Assembly (NCBI GenBank): GCA_016744295.1
Contig: JADGEQ010000051.1
Location: 1-46,690 of the forward strand
Source: Desulfobacteraceae bacterium
GTDB lineage: Bacteria; Desulfobacterota; Desulfobacteria; Desulfobacterales; Desulfobacteraceae
Length of the DNA stretch: 46,690 bases
Reading direction: 5' to 3'
Part shown: one piece after another, positions 25,994 to 36,086 of the stretch
How the letters are laid out: the number at the start of each line of letters is the position of its first letter
Numbering within the stretch: the first letter of the stretch is position 1
Notes under the pieces: model-generated
The model's input: the letters and a program-made list of their open reading frames with translations, nothing else
Database searches by the model: none
What the model was told of the DNA's origin: nothing
Made by a program: the position numbers and the translations under genes

Positions 25994-28687
25994 ATGAAAC
26001 TTTTCCATGGATCCATTCGCAAAAAGCTGATTATTCTTGTTTTGTTTGCCACAACCCCTGTGTTTTTGGTTCTTTTGGCAACTGAACTGGTTAACAGACA
26101 GCATGCGCTCATTGGGGCGAAAAAGGATGCTGCCATATTTTTGAACGGGTTTGCCGAGGTCCAGCGTAGGAGTACCGATTCCACCAGAACCCTGCTGCGA
26201 ACGGTGGCAAACATACCCGAGATAAGAGAGGGGCATGTTGAAAAATCACGTGTGATTCTGGCCACCATGCTGGAGGCCAATCCCATCTTTACCAATGCGA
26301 TTCTTGTGGATATGCAAGGGGATGTGGTGGCGGCGGGTAAAAATCAACACAAGGCCAAACAATTTAATTATGCCGACCGAAAACAGTTTTCCGAGGCCAT
26401 CGCGTCAAACGGATTTGCTTCGGGGGAGTTTGTGGTGGGCAAGTCTTCCAAAAAATCAATTTTTCCTTTTGGCATGGCAGTGCTGAATCGGAATGGAATG
26501 CCCAATGGCGCCATTATAATAGGCGTCAACCTGGACCATTACGGCCGGTTGTATGAACGGGGTATCTATCCGGAAAATTCCTTTTTTGGTGTTTGTGACC
26601 ATAAGGGGCTGCGATTGTTCCGTTATCCTTTTTCCGAGAAAACTAATATTGGAATGCCCATCAAGGACACGGTATTTCAGGCGACCAGAATTGCGGGGGG
26701 AGCTGGGTCCGGATCTGTTATCGCCCTGGCTTCCGACGGTGTGAAGCGGCTTATTGTGTTTGAATCCATTCGGTTGGGAGACGGAAAAGACCCTTACATG
26801 TATGTGTTCATGGGCCATGACTATGATCAAATCCAGGCCCGGGCCAATGGGATTATATATCGGTTGTTTGCCTCTGTTTGTTTGTCCCTGATGTTAGCTC
26901 TGGGCATTGCCTGGCTGGTTGGCGGTACCGGGATTGCCCGCCGTGTGGAAAAATTAACCTGGATGACCCAAAAATTAGGTCGGGGCGAAGAAAATGTGAC
27001 CAGCGGCATAGATTATGCCGACGGTGAACTGGGGAGTCTTGCCAGGTCATTTGATAATATGGTTCTCATGCTGGGCCAAAAAGAAAAGGAGCGCATTGAT
27101 ACGCTGGTACAGCTAAAAGCCAGCGAGCATCGCTTCCGTGAAATAATTGAAGGGGTTTCAGCCATATCCATTCAGGGGTATGATGAACAGCGAAATACGA
27201 TCTTTTGGAACTTGGCAAGTGAAAAAATATACGGATACACACAAGCACAAGCCCTGGGGAAAAAGCTTGAAGAGCTTATCATACCCATGGAAATGAAAGA
27301 AGAGGTGAAAAAACTTCATACCCAATGGATTGAAAAAGGAGAAAAAATTCCTGCCGGGGAGCTTATTTTGGTGGATAAATTTGGGAATGATGTTCCTGTT
27401 TTTTCCTCCCATGTCATGCATGAAACCAGCCGTGGAAAAGAAATGTTTTGTATTGATATTGACCTGAAGCCGCTCAAACAATCTGAAACAGACAAAAAGC
27501 AGCTGTTGGATAGACTCAGACAATCTCAAAAAATGGAAGCCATCGGCACCCTTGCAGGGGGTATTGCCCACGACTTTAATAATATTCTAGTTCCGATCCT
27601 GGGTCATGTTGAGATATTGCTGGATGAGGCTGAAGGGGATAATCTCCCAACAAATCACCCTAGTAATCACCCTGCAAAGGACAGTTTAAATCAAATATAT
27701 TCCAGTACATTGCGTGCCAAAGAGCTTGTTCAGCAGATATTGACCTTTTCCCGCCAGGAGATCACTGAATATAAACCCATTAAAATCCAGCTTATTCTGA
27801 AAGAAGTAACAAAATTATTGCGGTCAACCATTCCCTGGAACATTGAAATCAAACAAAGTGTTGATTCATCGTGTCCCGCCTTGAATGCCAATGGCACACA
27901 AATTCATCAAATCATAATGAATCTTGCCACCAACGCCTTCCATGCCATGGGGGATGGGGGAGGTGAATTGAAAATTCAATTGAATACGCTTGACATTGAT
28001 TCCGGGGATTCAAAAGATCTTGGCATCAGACCCGGAAAGGTCATTTGTTTGCGTGTGGCAGATACTGGAATGGGTATGGCCCCAGAGGTGACTGAAAAAA
28101 TATTTGATCCTTTTTTCACCACCAAAGACAACGGCAAAGGAACCGGCATGGGACTTTCCGTCGTCCATGGCATTGTGAAAAGAATGAATGGGTGTATCAT
28201 TCTTCACAGTACCCTTGGCCAGGGAACTGAATTTAAACTGTATTTTCCCATTGAGCCATCGCTGTCTTTAAAGGACAAACAAGAGGAAAAGATGAAATCT
28301 CTAATTGTTAAAGGGACAGAATCTGTTTTAATTGTAGATGATGAAGAGGCGATTCTTCACATGGAGCAGCAGGCATTGGAACGGCTTGGATATACCGTTC
28401 AGTCAAAAAACAGTCCCGCCGAAGCTTTGGAAACATTTAAGAGCAACCCGGATCAATTTGATCTGGTCATAACCGATATGTCAATGCCCGGGATGTCAGG
28501 AGATGAACTTGCTTCTGGACTGCTCACTGTCCGCCCGGATATCCCCATTCTTTTATGTACGGGGTTCAGTGAAAAAATTACACCGGAAATAGCAAAAAAC
28601 ATGGGGTTAAAGGCGGTAATAATGAAACCTTTTTCCATAAAAAAACTGACCGAAACCGTTCGTAAGTTGCTGGATGGAACCATTTAG
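25994..28687 (+). CDS. Hybrid sensor histidine kinase (Cache, HAMP, PAS, HisKA, HATPase, REC)
   Basis: The product has 897 residues. A membrane helix (about 10-30), a periplasmic double-Cache-like sensor domain (35-280) and a second helix (about 285-305) are followed by HAMP (305-360) and PAS (375-490). The H-box GGIAHDFNNIL places the phosphorylated histidine at H526. The ATPase has the GMGMAPEV and GTGMGLSVV motifs. A receiver at 775-890 has the acidic pair DDEE, phosphoacceptor D828 (ITDMSMPGMSG) and the conserved lysine in IMKPF. The HDFNN type H-box is common in deltaproteobacterial hybrid kinases. It lies 108 bp before a second signalling cassette and may feed into it. Confidence 0.93.
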   Translation: MKLFHGSIRKKLIILVLFATTPVFLVLLATELVNRQHALIGAKKDAAIFLNGFAEVQRRSTDSTRTLLRTVANIPEIREGHVEKSRVILATMLEANPIFTNAILVDMQGDVVAAGKNQHKAKQFNYADRKQFSEAIASNGFASGEFVVGKSSKKSIFPFGMAVLNRNGMPNGAIIIGVNLDHYGRLYERGIYPENSFFGVCDHKGLRLFRYPFSEKTNIGMPIKDTVFQATRIAGGAGSGSVIALASDGVKRLIVFESIRLGDGKDPYMYVFMGHDYDQIQARANGIIYRLFASVCLSLMLALGIAWLVGGTGIARRVEKLTWMTQKLGRGEENVTSGIDYADGELGSLARSFDNMVLMLGQKEKERIDTLVQLKASEHRFREIIEGVSAISIQGYDEQRNTIFWNLASEKIYGYTQAQALGKKLEELIIPMEMKEEVKKLHTQWIEKGEKIPAGELILVDKFGNDVPVFSSHVMHETSRGKEMFCIDIDLKPLKQSETDKKQLLDRLRQSQKMEAIGTLAGGIAHDFNNILVPILGHVEILLDEAEGDNLPTNHPSNHPAKDSLNQIYSSTLRAKELVQQILTFSRQEITEYKPIKIQLILKEVTKLLRSTIPWNIEIKQSVDSSCPALNANGTQIHQIIMNLATNAFHAMGDGGGELKIQLNTLDIDSGDSKDLGIRPGKVICLRVADTGMGMAPEVTEKIFDPFFTTKDNGKGTGMGLSVVHGIVKRMNGCIILHSTLGQGTEFKLYFPIEPSLSLKDKQEEKMKSLIVKGTESVLIVDDEEAILHMEQQALERLGYTVQSKNSPAEALETFKSNPDQFDLVITDMSMPGMSGDELASGLLTVRPDIPILLCTGFSEKITPEIAKNMGLKAVIMKPFSIKKLTETVRKLLDGTI
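27653..27676 (+). repeat. 12-bp tandem repeat inside the hybrid kinase
   Basis: AATCACCCT occurs in two tandem 12-bp units (27653-27664, 27665-27676), giving NHPSNHPA in the loop after the H-box helix. It is in frame and does not disturb a conserved motif. Confidence 0.7.
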
Positions 28688-28795
28688 CCGGTTGGCATCC
28701 CTTGTTTGATTGACATTCTCTTGCCGGTCTTTTATTGTTTGGATGCAAAAAGGGGGCAGGGCAATCATAAAGCGGTCAGGCACAGGGGAGAACAA

Positions 28796-30025
28796 TTGAT
28801 TTACAGGGGGCTGCAAAGGCTATTTCTTATTCGAAGGTTATTTAGGGTGCAGATTCTATTGTTTGCGGTATGGGTTTTATTGCTGGTGCCTGGCTGTGAC
28901 AAGGGAGAGGATACCCGCTTCCCCAATGAAAACCGGACCGGGATTACCGGGGATGAAATTCGCATCGGATCTTCCCTGGCCCTGGGAGGGCATGCCGGTT
29001 ACCTGGGCAGCCAGATGCTCCACGGCGCAATGGCCTATATCAATCATATCAATGAAACCGGCGGCATCCATGGCCGGAGGATCAATCTCATTGCCCTGGA
29101 TGACGGGTATGATCCCACCCGGTGTCTTTACAACACCCAGCAACTCATCCTCAAGGAAAAAGTGTTTTCCCTGTTCTGTTATGTGGGAACCCCCACAACC
29201 GTGCGGATTATACCCTTGGTCAATGAGGCAAAAATTCCCCTTGTCGGCATGTTTACCGGTGCCAATCGCTTGAGGGAACCTGTCAACCCTTATCTGATCA
29301 ATATCAGGGCATCCTATTACCAGGAAACAAAGGCTGCCGTGGATTTTTTCGTTCAAAAGATGAAATTAGACAAGGTGGCTGTTTTTTACCAATATGACGA
29401 GTATGGGTTTGACGGGCTCAGGGGAACCGAGATTGCGCTGAAACCCTATGGGCTGATTCCCGTTGCCAAGGGATCCTATGTCCGGGGAACCCTGGATGTT
29501 GCAGCAGGCCTTGATAAGATTATTTTGTCCGGTGCCCAGGCCGTGGTCATGATCGGCACCTATGACTCCTGCGCCCGGTTTATACAGCTTGCCCGTGACC
29601 GGCATTTTGCCCCGCTGTTTCACAATGTTTCCTTTGTGGGGTCCAAGGAATTGGCCAGAAGGCTGGGGCCCATTGGTGAAGGGGTATTGGTGACCCAGGT
29701 GGTGCCGCCTCCCAATCCTGGAAAAAATGACAAGAATTTGCCGGGGGTCACTGAATATAGTGACTTGTTAAAAGAATATTACCCCAAAAGCCGTCCCAGT
29801 TTTGTGGGACTGGAAGGATATATCAATGCCAAAATTCTGGTCGAGGGACTGAAAAGAGCGGGAAAACAGATTACCCGGGAAGGCTTTATCCAGGCCATTG
29901 AGTCCATCCATGAATTTGATCTGGGAATTTCCAACCCCTTGTCCTTTGGTAAAAATGATTACCAGGGGTTGGACCGGGTTTATTTTACACGAATAAAACA
30001 GGGCAAACTGGTGCTGATCAAATGA
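28796..30025 (+). CDS. Substrate-binding lipoprotein, branched-chain amino acid ABC type (Peripla_BP_6)
   Basis: The product has 409 residues from the TTG at 28796, which has GGGGAG six bases before it; a TTG at 28706 has no ribosome-binding site. A hydrophobic signal ends in a lipobox LVPGC, so the protein is lipid-anchored outside the inner membrane. The mature part begins ITGDEIRIGSSLALGGHAGYLG and continues with INETGGIHGRRINLIALDDGYDP, typical of LivJ-like binding proteins. No permease or ATPase genes accompany it. Its stop overlaps the start of a sensor kinase, so it most likely senses a small molecule (an amino acid or similar) for that kinase, not for import. Confidence 0.87.
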   Translation: MIYRGLQRLFLIRRLFRVQILLFAVWVLLLVPGCDKGEDTRFPNENRTGITGDEIRIGSSLALGGHAGYLGSQMLHGAMAYINHINETGGIHGRRINLIALDDGYDPTRCLYNTQQLILKEKVFSLFCYVGTPTTVRIIPLVNEAKIPLVGMFTGANRLREPVNPYLINIRASYYQETKAAVDFFVQKMKLDKVAVFYQYDEYGFDGLRGTEIALKPYGLIPVAKGSYVRGTLDVAAGLDKIILSGAQAVVMIGTYDSCARFIQLARDRHFAPLFHNVSFVGSKELARRLGPIGEGVLVTQVVPPPNPGKNDKNLPGVTEYSDLLKEYYPKSRPSFVGLEGYINAKILVEGLKRAGKQITREGFIQAIESIHEFDLGISNPLSFGKNDYQGLDRVYFTRIKQGKLVLIK

Positions 30026-31884
30026 TCTTTTTCAATGAACTGACACTGAAAAATAAGATTTTCATCTCCTGCCTGGGGTTTACCCTGATTGTCAGTGTTT
30101 TAATTGCCCTGTTTACCCGGGCTCTTTTGATCTCCAGCCTGACAAACGAATTGAAAAAAAGGGGGGTGGGCATTGCCCAGAGCGTTGCAGACGGTTCCCG
30201 GGTATTTATCCTCACCAAAAACAGGGCCGAGTTAACAGCCCTTGCCTATGATGCCCGCCTGGGCAATAGAAAAGACATTATTCTTTATCTGCTAATCAGT
30301 GATAAGGCCGGCGCAGTCCTGGGACATACCTTTACCACGGGCTTTCCTGACAATTTGAGACAGCAGATTGAAAAAGGGAATCATGAATACCCGAGCATCA
30401 CCCGCATGCAGGTGGCCAATCACAAAGTTTTCCATGTTTCAGTCCCGGTAAAGGAAGGAATTTATACCATCGGATCTGTACAGATGGGGCTTGATCAGCA
30501 GCATATTGAAAGTTTGATATCCCGCCTTCGGCTTGTTTTTGTAAGTTTTTTATCCGTGGTCTCCATTATATTTTTCTTTTTAAGTCATCGACTTGCCCTT
30601 CACATTACCAAGCCTGTGGCCTCTTTGATCCGGTACACAGATCAACTGACCCAAAATAATTTTTCTAGGATTTCCAAGGAGGATGTGGACACCATGTCCA
30701 GGGATCTGGGCGGACGGGATGATGAAATAGCTACCCTCACCAATTCCTTTATTAAGATGACAGCAAAACTTAAACGTTCCACAGACAATCTCATGGAGTC
30801 CCAGAAAAAATATCGTTCCCTGTTCCACAGCGGACCCAATTCCATATTTGTGATTCATAAACGAAGCTTTGAAATATTGGATGCCAACCCCAAGGCTACG
30901 GAATTGTTTGGATATGAAGGAGATGAACTCATCGGACGCAGCCTTTTGAGTCTGGGAAATCTGGAAAATGATAAATTTGCCAGAACCTATCCCGTAGGAG
31001 AATCCGTTGTGATCTCCTCCAAGGTGAGATTTTTTAAAAAGGACGGGGGATCCTTGTTTGTCAACATCCATGCAAGCCCTGCCGAGTATAGGGACAAGGA
31101 TGTGATCATTGTGGCGGCAACGGATATTACAGAGCTGGTTGAAAAGGATTCCCAATTGATCCAGGCCTCTAAAATGACCAATCTTGAAAAAATGTCCGTG
31201 GGAATCGCCCATGAAATAAACCAGCCCCTGAATGCCATTAAAATGGGAAGTGAATATTTGTGCATGATGGAGGAGCAGGGCAGGGAGGTAACCCCTTCCG
31301 ATCTTAAAATGGTGCTCACCCAGATCAGCTCCCAGGTGACCCGGGCCTCTGAAATTGTAGGGCGGTTAAAAACCTTTTCCAGGAAAGCCGATTTTTCCCG
31401 GGAGATGATCAGTTTAAACCAATGTGTCCGTGCTGTTCACAAGATCATAGGCCGGCAGATTACCCTGCAGAATATCGATTTTGTTCTATGTCTGGACGAA
31501 TCCCTCCCCAATATTCTGGCCCATAACAACCGCATGGAACAGGTGATTTTCAACCTGGTGACCAATGCCAGGGATGCGGTTAATGAACGGGTTGAAACAC
31601 GGATGGATATAAAACAGGGAAAAATCGAGATCTCTACCTTTTCTGACAAGGGTATGGTTGGGATGGCTGTTGCCGACAATGGCATGGGAATTAAACCCGA
31701 CCAGATGGAAAATATATTTGAATCATTTTTTACCACAAAGGAGATGGGGGAGGGACTAGGCCTTGGGTTGCCGATTATCCAGGGTATTGTCCGGGATTAT
31801 AACGGATCCATCAGTGTTGAAAGCTCCCATGGCAGCCCTACCCGTTTCAGGATTATATTTCCGGCCCAACCCCGAAATTTGTAA
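30022..31884 (+). CDS. Membrane sensor histidine kinase (sensor, HAMP, PAS, HisKA, HATPase)
   Basis: The product has 620 residues. A helix at about 12-35, a small extracytoplasmic sensor domain (40-165), a second helix (about 170-195), HAMP (195-255) and PAS (265-375) precede the kinase. The H-box is KMSVGIAHEINQPLNAI, with the histidine near 397. The ATPase has N-box VIFNLVTNARDAV, G1 DNGMGI and G2 GLGLGLPI. Its ATG overlaps the stop of the binding lipoprotein by four bases, and the response regulator follows after 14 bp. It therefore probably reads the state of the lipoprotein through its periplasmic domain and phosphorylates the adjacent REC-STAS protein. Confidence 0.92.
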   Translation: MIFFNELTLKNKIFISCLGFTLIVSVLIALFTRALLISSLTNELKKRGVGIAQSVADGSRVFILTKNRAELTALAYDARLGNRKDIILYLLISDKAGAVLGHTFTTGFPDNLRQQIEKGNHEYPSITRMQVANHKVFHVSVPVKEGIYTIGSVQMGLDQQHIESLISRLRLVFVSFLSVVSIIFFFLSHRLALHITKPVASLIRYTDQLTQNNFSRISKEDVDTMSRDLGGRDDEIATLTNSFIKMTAKLKRSTDNLMESQKKYRSLFHSGPNSIFVIHKRSFEILDANPKATELFGYEGDELIGRSLLSLGNLENDKFARTYPVGESVVISSKVRFFKKDGGSLFVNIHASPAEYRDKDVIIVAATDITELVEKDSQLIQASKMTNLEKMSVGIAHEINQPLNAIKMGSEYLCMMEEQGREVTPSDLKMVLTQISSQVTRASEIVGRLKTFSRKADFSREMISLNQCVRAVHKIIGRQITLQNIDFVLCLDESLPNILAHNNRMEQVIFNLVTNARDAVNERVETRMDIKQGKIEISTFSDKGMVGMAVADNGMGIKPDQMENIFESFFTTKEMGEGLGLGLPIIQGIVRDYNGSISVESSHGSPTRFRIIFPAQPRNL

Positions 31885-31898
31885 AGGAGTAAAAAACA

Positions 31899-32633
31899 AT
31901 GAAAATACTGGTGATTGACGATGAAAAACCAACCCTTTCCATGTTCAAACTTTTTCTGACGGCCTATGGGTACGAAGTGGTCATTGCTGACAATGGTGAA
32001 CAGGGGTTGACCCTATTCAAAGAGGTAAAACCTGAAATTGTTTTTACGGACATCCGCATGCCCGGAATCGACGGGCTTGAGGTGTTGCGGCAAATTCGGC
32101 GAATAAATACAACCGCCCAGGTGATTATCATCACCGGACACGGAGACATGGAAAAGGCCGTGGAAGCCCTGGATCTGGATGCGTCTGATTTTATCAACAA
32201 GCCTGTGGAACGTCAGGCCCTGAATTCCGCTCTGGCAAGGGCTGAAAAAAGGGCATTGCTTCCCAATACAAAATTTGAATTGCACACGGTGGAAAAAAAT
32301 GATTGGATTGAGATTCATGTACGGGGTAAATTATCTGTTTCCGGAAAAATTGCTTTTCACACCTTGCCACAGTTTGATGACAAAAAAATCAGGGTAATCT
32401 TTTGCTTTGACGAGAGCTTTTCCATAGACAGGGAAGGGATAACCCTGCTCATGGAAAGTATTCAGCAGATAAATGAAAAGGGGATACGCATTTCCATGAA
32501 AGGACTTTCCTATAATTATTATCGCTTTTTCCAGATGGCAGGATTGGACAAAATGGCGCATATTGAAGCTGAATTGCCAAGAGAAATACCTGGAGCAATA
32601 TCCGGCAAAATGCCGGGAGAATCCACCCCTTGA
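31899..32633 (+). CDS. Response regulator with REC and C-terminal STAS-like domain
   Basis: The product has 244 residues. The N-terminal receiver has IDDEK, phosphoacceptor D51 in FTDIRMPGIDG, a Thr in IITGHGDME and the conserved lysine in INKPVE. The C-terminal domain (about 130-235) begins WIEIHVRGKLSVSGKIA and ends with GLSYNYYRFFQMAGLDKMA, the layout of STAS/anti-sigma-antagonist domains. There is no DNA-binding domain. Output is therefore probably by protein contact, perhaps with the next gene product. A GGAG site (AAAGGAGT) precedes the ATG. Its stop overlaps the TTG start of the BTAD regulator. Confidence 0.88.
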   Translation: MKILVIDDEKPTLSMFKLFLTAYGYEVVIADNGEQGLTLFKEVKPEIVFTDIRMPGIDGLEVLRQIRRINTTAQVIIITGHGDMEKAVEALDLDASDFINKPVERQALNSALARAEKRALLPNTKFELHTVEKNDWIEIHVRGKLSVSGKIAFHTLPQFDDKKIRVIFCFDESFSIDREGITLLMESIQQINEKGIRISMKGLSYNYYRFFQMAGLDKMAHIEAELPREIPGAISGKMPGESTP

Positions 32634-35600
32634 CCCAGGTCAGATGCAATATTCCCCAGGTTGTCGATAGTGTCCCAAGACAGCGGCTTTTGACCTTGCT
32701 TGGACGCCATGACCACTGTCGGGTCTATCTTTTGACCGGCCAGGCAGCCCAGGGTAAATCCACCCTGGTGGCCTCCTATCTTGGTCAGCAGGAGCAGCCC
32801 AGCCTCTGGTGCCATCTGACAGCGGATGCCTCGGATCATACCCGGCTATTTGACCACCTCATCAACGGGATTCATGAATTGTTCAAAGATCAGGATCCGA
32901 TCTGGAAAATTCAAATTCCCCAGACCACCCTTGGCACCCGTGAAGATTTTCTCCGTCAGATTGAAACCCTGACCATGATATTTAATCAAATGGATTCTCC
33001 TTTAAATATCGTATTGGATGATCTGGAATCCCTTGATGAAAAAGGCTCCTGTTTTCCTTTTATCCAACAGCTGATCATGGAAACCCCGGGGTCGGTCCGG
33101 TTTTTTCTTTTGTCCAGGAGCCAGCCGCCCCTGACCCTTCCTCAATTGAAAATCAATCAGGAGATTATTTTCATCAACAATGAAGATCTTGCCTTTTCCC
33201 TGGATGAAACCCTTGCTTTTTTTAAGAATTCCCATGGTAAAACCATCATGGGGATTAAAGATGTTGAAAAAATTCTCAGGATTACCGAAGGCTGGGCTGG
33301 TGGTCTTATCCTGGTATCTGAATCTGTCAGGCGGTTTCATGATCTTGAACGATTACCGGATCGACTTTCTTCGGAAGCCTTTGCCTATTTTTCAAGGGAA
33401 ATATACAATGCCCAGCCCCTGGCCACCCGATTGTTTTTGATGGAAACGGCTGTGTTTGATGTTCTGGACACCCAACTGCTTGCCGCATTTTTCACGGATA
33501 TTGATCCTATTGCTGTTTTAGACCAGCTGGAAAAACGGAACCTGTTCATCCAGAAGATCGATTCTTCCAGCCCCTGGCCTGTGTTCAAATACAATAATTT
33601 GTTTCGGGATTTTTTAAAAACAGATCTTTTTAGTTCCCTTGATAAAAATGCTTACCAGGCCCTGCATAAAAAAGCCGGGGATCTTTTTTGGGAGAGAAAA
33701 GAGGATGGGACGGCCATCCGTTTTTTTATTGTGGCAGAGGCCTATTCTGATATTGCAAAGATCATCAGAATAAAAGGGACTGATTATGTGATTACCGGGA
33801 GAATGGCCGGACTTGTGGAATGGATAGAGGCAATTCCAAAGGATATGGTTGCCAAGGATCCCTGGCTGATTTTTTTCAGAACCATGACCCGAAGGATCAA
33901 GGGAGGGGAAAAAAATATTCGGGCATTTGCCCGGGCTTTGGATCTTTTTAAGGGGATTGGAGATGCCAGGGGGATGTTATTGTGTACGGCCTATCTTATT
34001 GAGGCGGCCGTGTTCATCCGCCAGCCTTCCCAGATAATTTTAAAATGGATACTGGCCGGGGAGATCTGCTTGAAATCCATGAAGGGAAAACATCGGTATA
34101 CCTGGGCCAGAGCCCTTCTCTGGCAGCAGATTGGCCTGGGCTATATTGCCGGAAACGGAGATATCCCCAAGGGTCTCTCTGCCTGCAAAAATGCCATTCT
34201 GTTGGCCAAACAGATTGAAAATCCGGATCTGCTGCTCAATGCATCGGTCATACTGACCCTGGGATTTGTCCAGTCAGGGGACTTTACCCGGGCAAGACAG
34301 ATGCTGGAAAAAATCCAAAATATCACCCAGGAGGGGCGCCATCCAGAGTACCGTGCTCTGAAAAATATTACCAACATTGATTATGCCTTGAAAAAAGGAG
34401 AATTTGATCTGGCCTGGGCTCTTTTGGAAAAATCCGAAGCGGATATCGAAAAGTTCGGGTTGATTTTCTTATATCCCGGTTTTGTGGAAGCCCGGGCCAT
34501 TTATTTTGTGAGTACCCGGCAATTTACCCTGGCCCTTCAGACGGCAGATCATTTGTCGGATTTTTCAATCCTGGAAGGGAATGATTTTTATCTGGGAATT
34601 TCACACCGCATCAAGGCCATGAGCTTTTTAAGGGAAAAAAAGTATGAACAGGCAAAAAATGCAGCCCTGGAGGCGGTTAATGAACTTGGCCGGTCAAAAC
34701 GAGGGGATATCCATTATTTTATGGCCAGACAGATTCTTGGATTTACCTATTTTTACACAGAAGATTTCAAGGCGGCTCAACAAGAGCTTGAAGCAGTTCT
34801 TGCCTATTTTAAGCGGATCGCATCGGATCTGTATTTTTGTGAAACCAGTTTTATTCTGGGGCTGCTTTCTTTTTCCCTTAAGGAAGAAAATAAGGGCGAA
34901 ACCTATTTGGGAACAGGACTTCAAAAGGCCATGGGAAATAGGTACTATTATTTCCCCCTCCTGGATTCAAAAACCCTGGCCCAGGTCATAGTTAAGGCCT
35001 ATATGATCAAACTTGAGCCCAAATCGACCGATGGAATTTGGGGTGGTATTTTTGAAAATCAACCCCTTTCTCCCTATCTTGTTCACCTGGTTTCCCCTAT
35101 TCTTGCCCCTCAAATATTGGCGGAAATCAGCCATTTGCTGGCCGCTCAAAGTAAAAAAGAGCAAATACAGGGGGTAGAACAGCTCAAACCCCTCTACAAA
35201 CTTGCGCAACCTATCCTCAGGATCAATACCCTGGGAGAATTCAATGTGTGGGTCAACAACACCCCATTGGGAAAATCTGTGTTTGAGGGTGCAAAACCCC
35301 TTCTACTTTTAAAGGCCATTGTCATGAACGGTTCCCGGGATATCCCCAAGGAGGTTCTTATTGATGCCCTTTGGCCCGATGCCGATGCCAATGCCGGGGA
35401 GAAGAATTTTAAGATTAATCTTCACCGGTTGAGAAAGGGGTTGGAGCCGGATCCCATCAAGGTGTTCGGATATGCCTATATCCGTCAGAAATCCGGCCTG
35501 GTCTCACTGGATCTGGAACTGATCCGTCTGGATATTGATGAGTTCATGGCCCTTGGGGCAGAAGCTGCCCGGCTGGAATCTGACAATAAACCCGATGAGG

Positions 35601-35974
35601 CCCTTGGGTGCTATGCCCGGGCTGCCAAACTTTATAAGGGGGATTATTTTGCCGAAGATCCCTATATGGAATGGATTGGGAGACCCAGGGATCTGTTTCG
35701 ATTCAAATATATTGAAATCCTCCGGAAAAAAGCACTGCTCCACGAGGAGGTGGACCAATGGCAGAAAGCTGTGGATACCTGGCGGATAATTCTGGGAACC
35801 GATCCTTTTCTTGAGGCGGCCTACCGGAATTTAATGATTCTGTACGCAGATGCAGGCCGTAAAAATGAGGCGCTTCATGTGTTCAAGGAATGCTGTGCTG
35901 TCCTTAAAAAAGAACTGGACGCAGAACCGGAATTACAAACCCTGGAGATCCATGCCAGGATCCGAAGGTTGTAG
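32630..35974 (+). CDS. STAND-ATPase/TPR transcriptional activator with winged helix and BTAD domain
   Basis: The product has 1114 residues. A MalT-like signal-transducing ATPase occupies about residues 20-380 (Walker A GQAAQGKST, Walker B NIVLDDLESLD, and a TEGWAGGL segment). Helical TPR-like repeats follow (about 390-850). The C-terminus has an OmpR/SARP-type winged helix (about 865-960, including LWPDADANAGEKNFKINLHRL) and a bacterial transcriptional activation domain (970-1114). It should bind DNA when its ATPase module is switched. TTG 32630 overlaps the previous stop, with GGGAGA nine bases upstream. It ends the four-gene cassette and is probably its transcriptional output; the target genes are unknown. 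Confidence 0.88.
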   Translation: MTQVRCNIPQVVDSVPRQRLLTLLGRHDHCRVYLLTGQAAQGKSTLVASYLGQQEQPSLWCHLTADASDHTRLFDHLINGIHELFKDQDPIWKIQIPQTTLGTREDFLRQIETLTMIFNQMDSPLNIVLDDLESLDEKGSCFPFIQQLIMETPGSVRFFLLSRSQPPLTLPQLKINQEIIFINNEDLAFSLDETLAFFKNSHGKTIMGIKDVEKILRITEGWAGGLILVSESVRRFHDLERLPDRLSSEAFAYFSREIYNAQPLATRLFLMETAVFDVLDTQLLAAFFTDIDPIAVLDQLEKRNLFIQKIDSSSPWPVFKYNNLFRDFLKTDLFSSLDKNAYQALHKKAGDLFWERKEDGTAIRFFIVAEAYSDIAKIIRIKGTDYVITGRMAGLVEWIEAIPKDMVAKDPWLIFFRTMTRRIKGGEKNIRAFARALDLFKGIGDARGMLLCTAYLIEAAVFIRQPSQIILKWILAGEICLKSMKGKHRYTWARALLWQQIGLGYIAGNGDIPKGLSACKNAILLAKQIENPDLLLNASVILTLGFVQSGDFTRARQMLEKIQNITQEGRHPEYRALKNITNIDYALKKGEFDLAWALLEKSEADIEKFGLIFLYPGFVEARAIYFVSTRQFTLALQTADHLSDFSILEGNDFYLGISHRIKAMSFLREKKYEQAKNAALEAVNELGRSKRGDIHYFMARQILGFTYFYTEDFKAAQQELEAVLAYFKRIASDLYFCETSFILGLLSFSLKEENKGETYLGTGLQKAMGNRYYYFPLLDSKTLAQVIVKAYMIKLEPKSTDGIWGGIFENQPLSPYLVHLVSPILAPQILAEISHLLAAQSKKEQIQGVEQLKPLYKLAQPILRINTLGEFNVWVNNTPLGKSVFEGAKPLLLLKAIVMNGSRDIPKEVLIDALWPDADANAGEKNFKINLHRLRKGLEPDPIKVFGYAYIRQKSGLVSLDLELIRLDIDEFMALGAEAARLESDNKPDEALGCYARAAKLYKGDYFAEDPYMEWIGRPRDLFRFKYIEILRKKALLHEEVDQWQKAVDTWRIILGTDPFLEAAYRNLMILYADAGRKNEALHVFKECCAVLKKELDAEPELQTLEIHARIRRL

Positions 35975-36086
35975 GTTGTGAATACACTTGATTTCGGGGT
36001 GGGTTATAAGGTAAAAAGGGTGGGTTTTTAGGGCATTGTTTATGCAGCCGGGGTTTGATTTACCTTTTATTAGATTTGGATACTGA

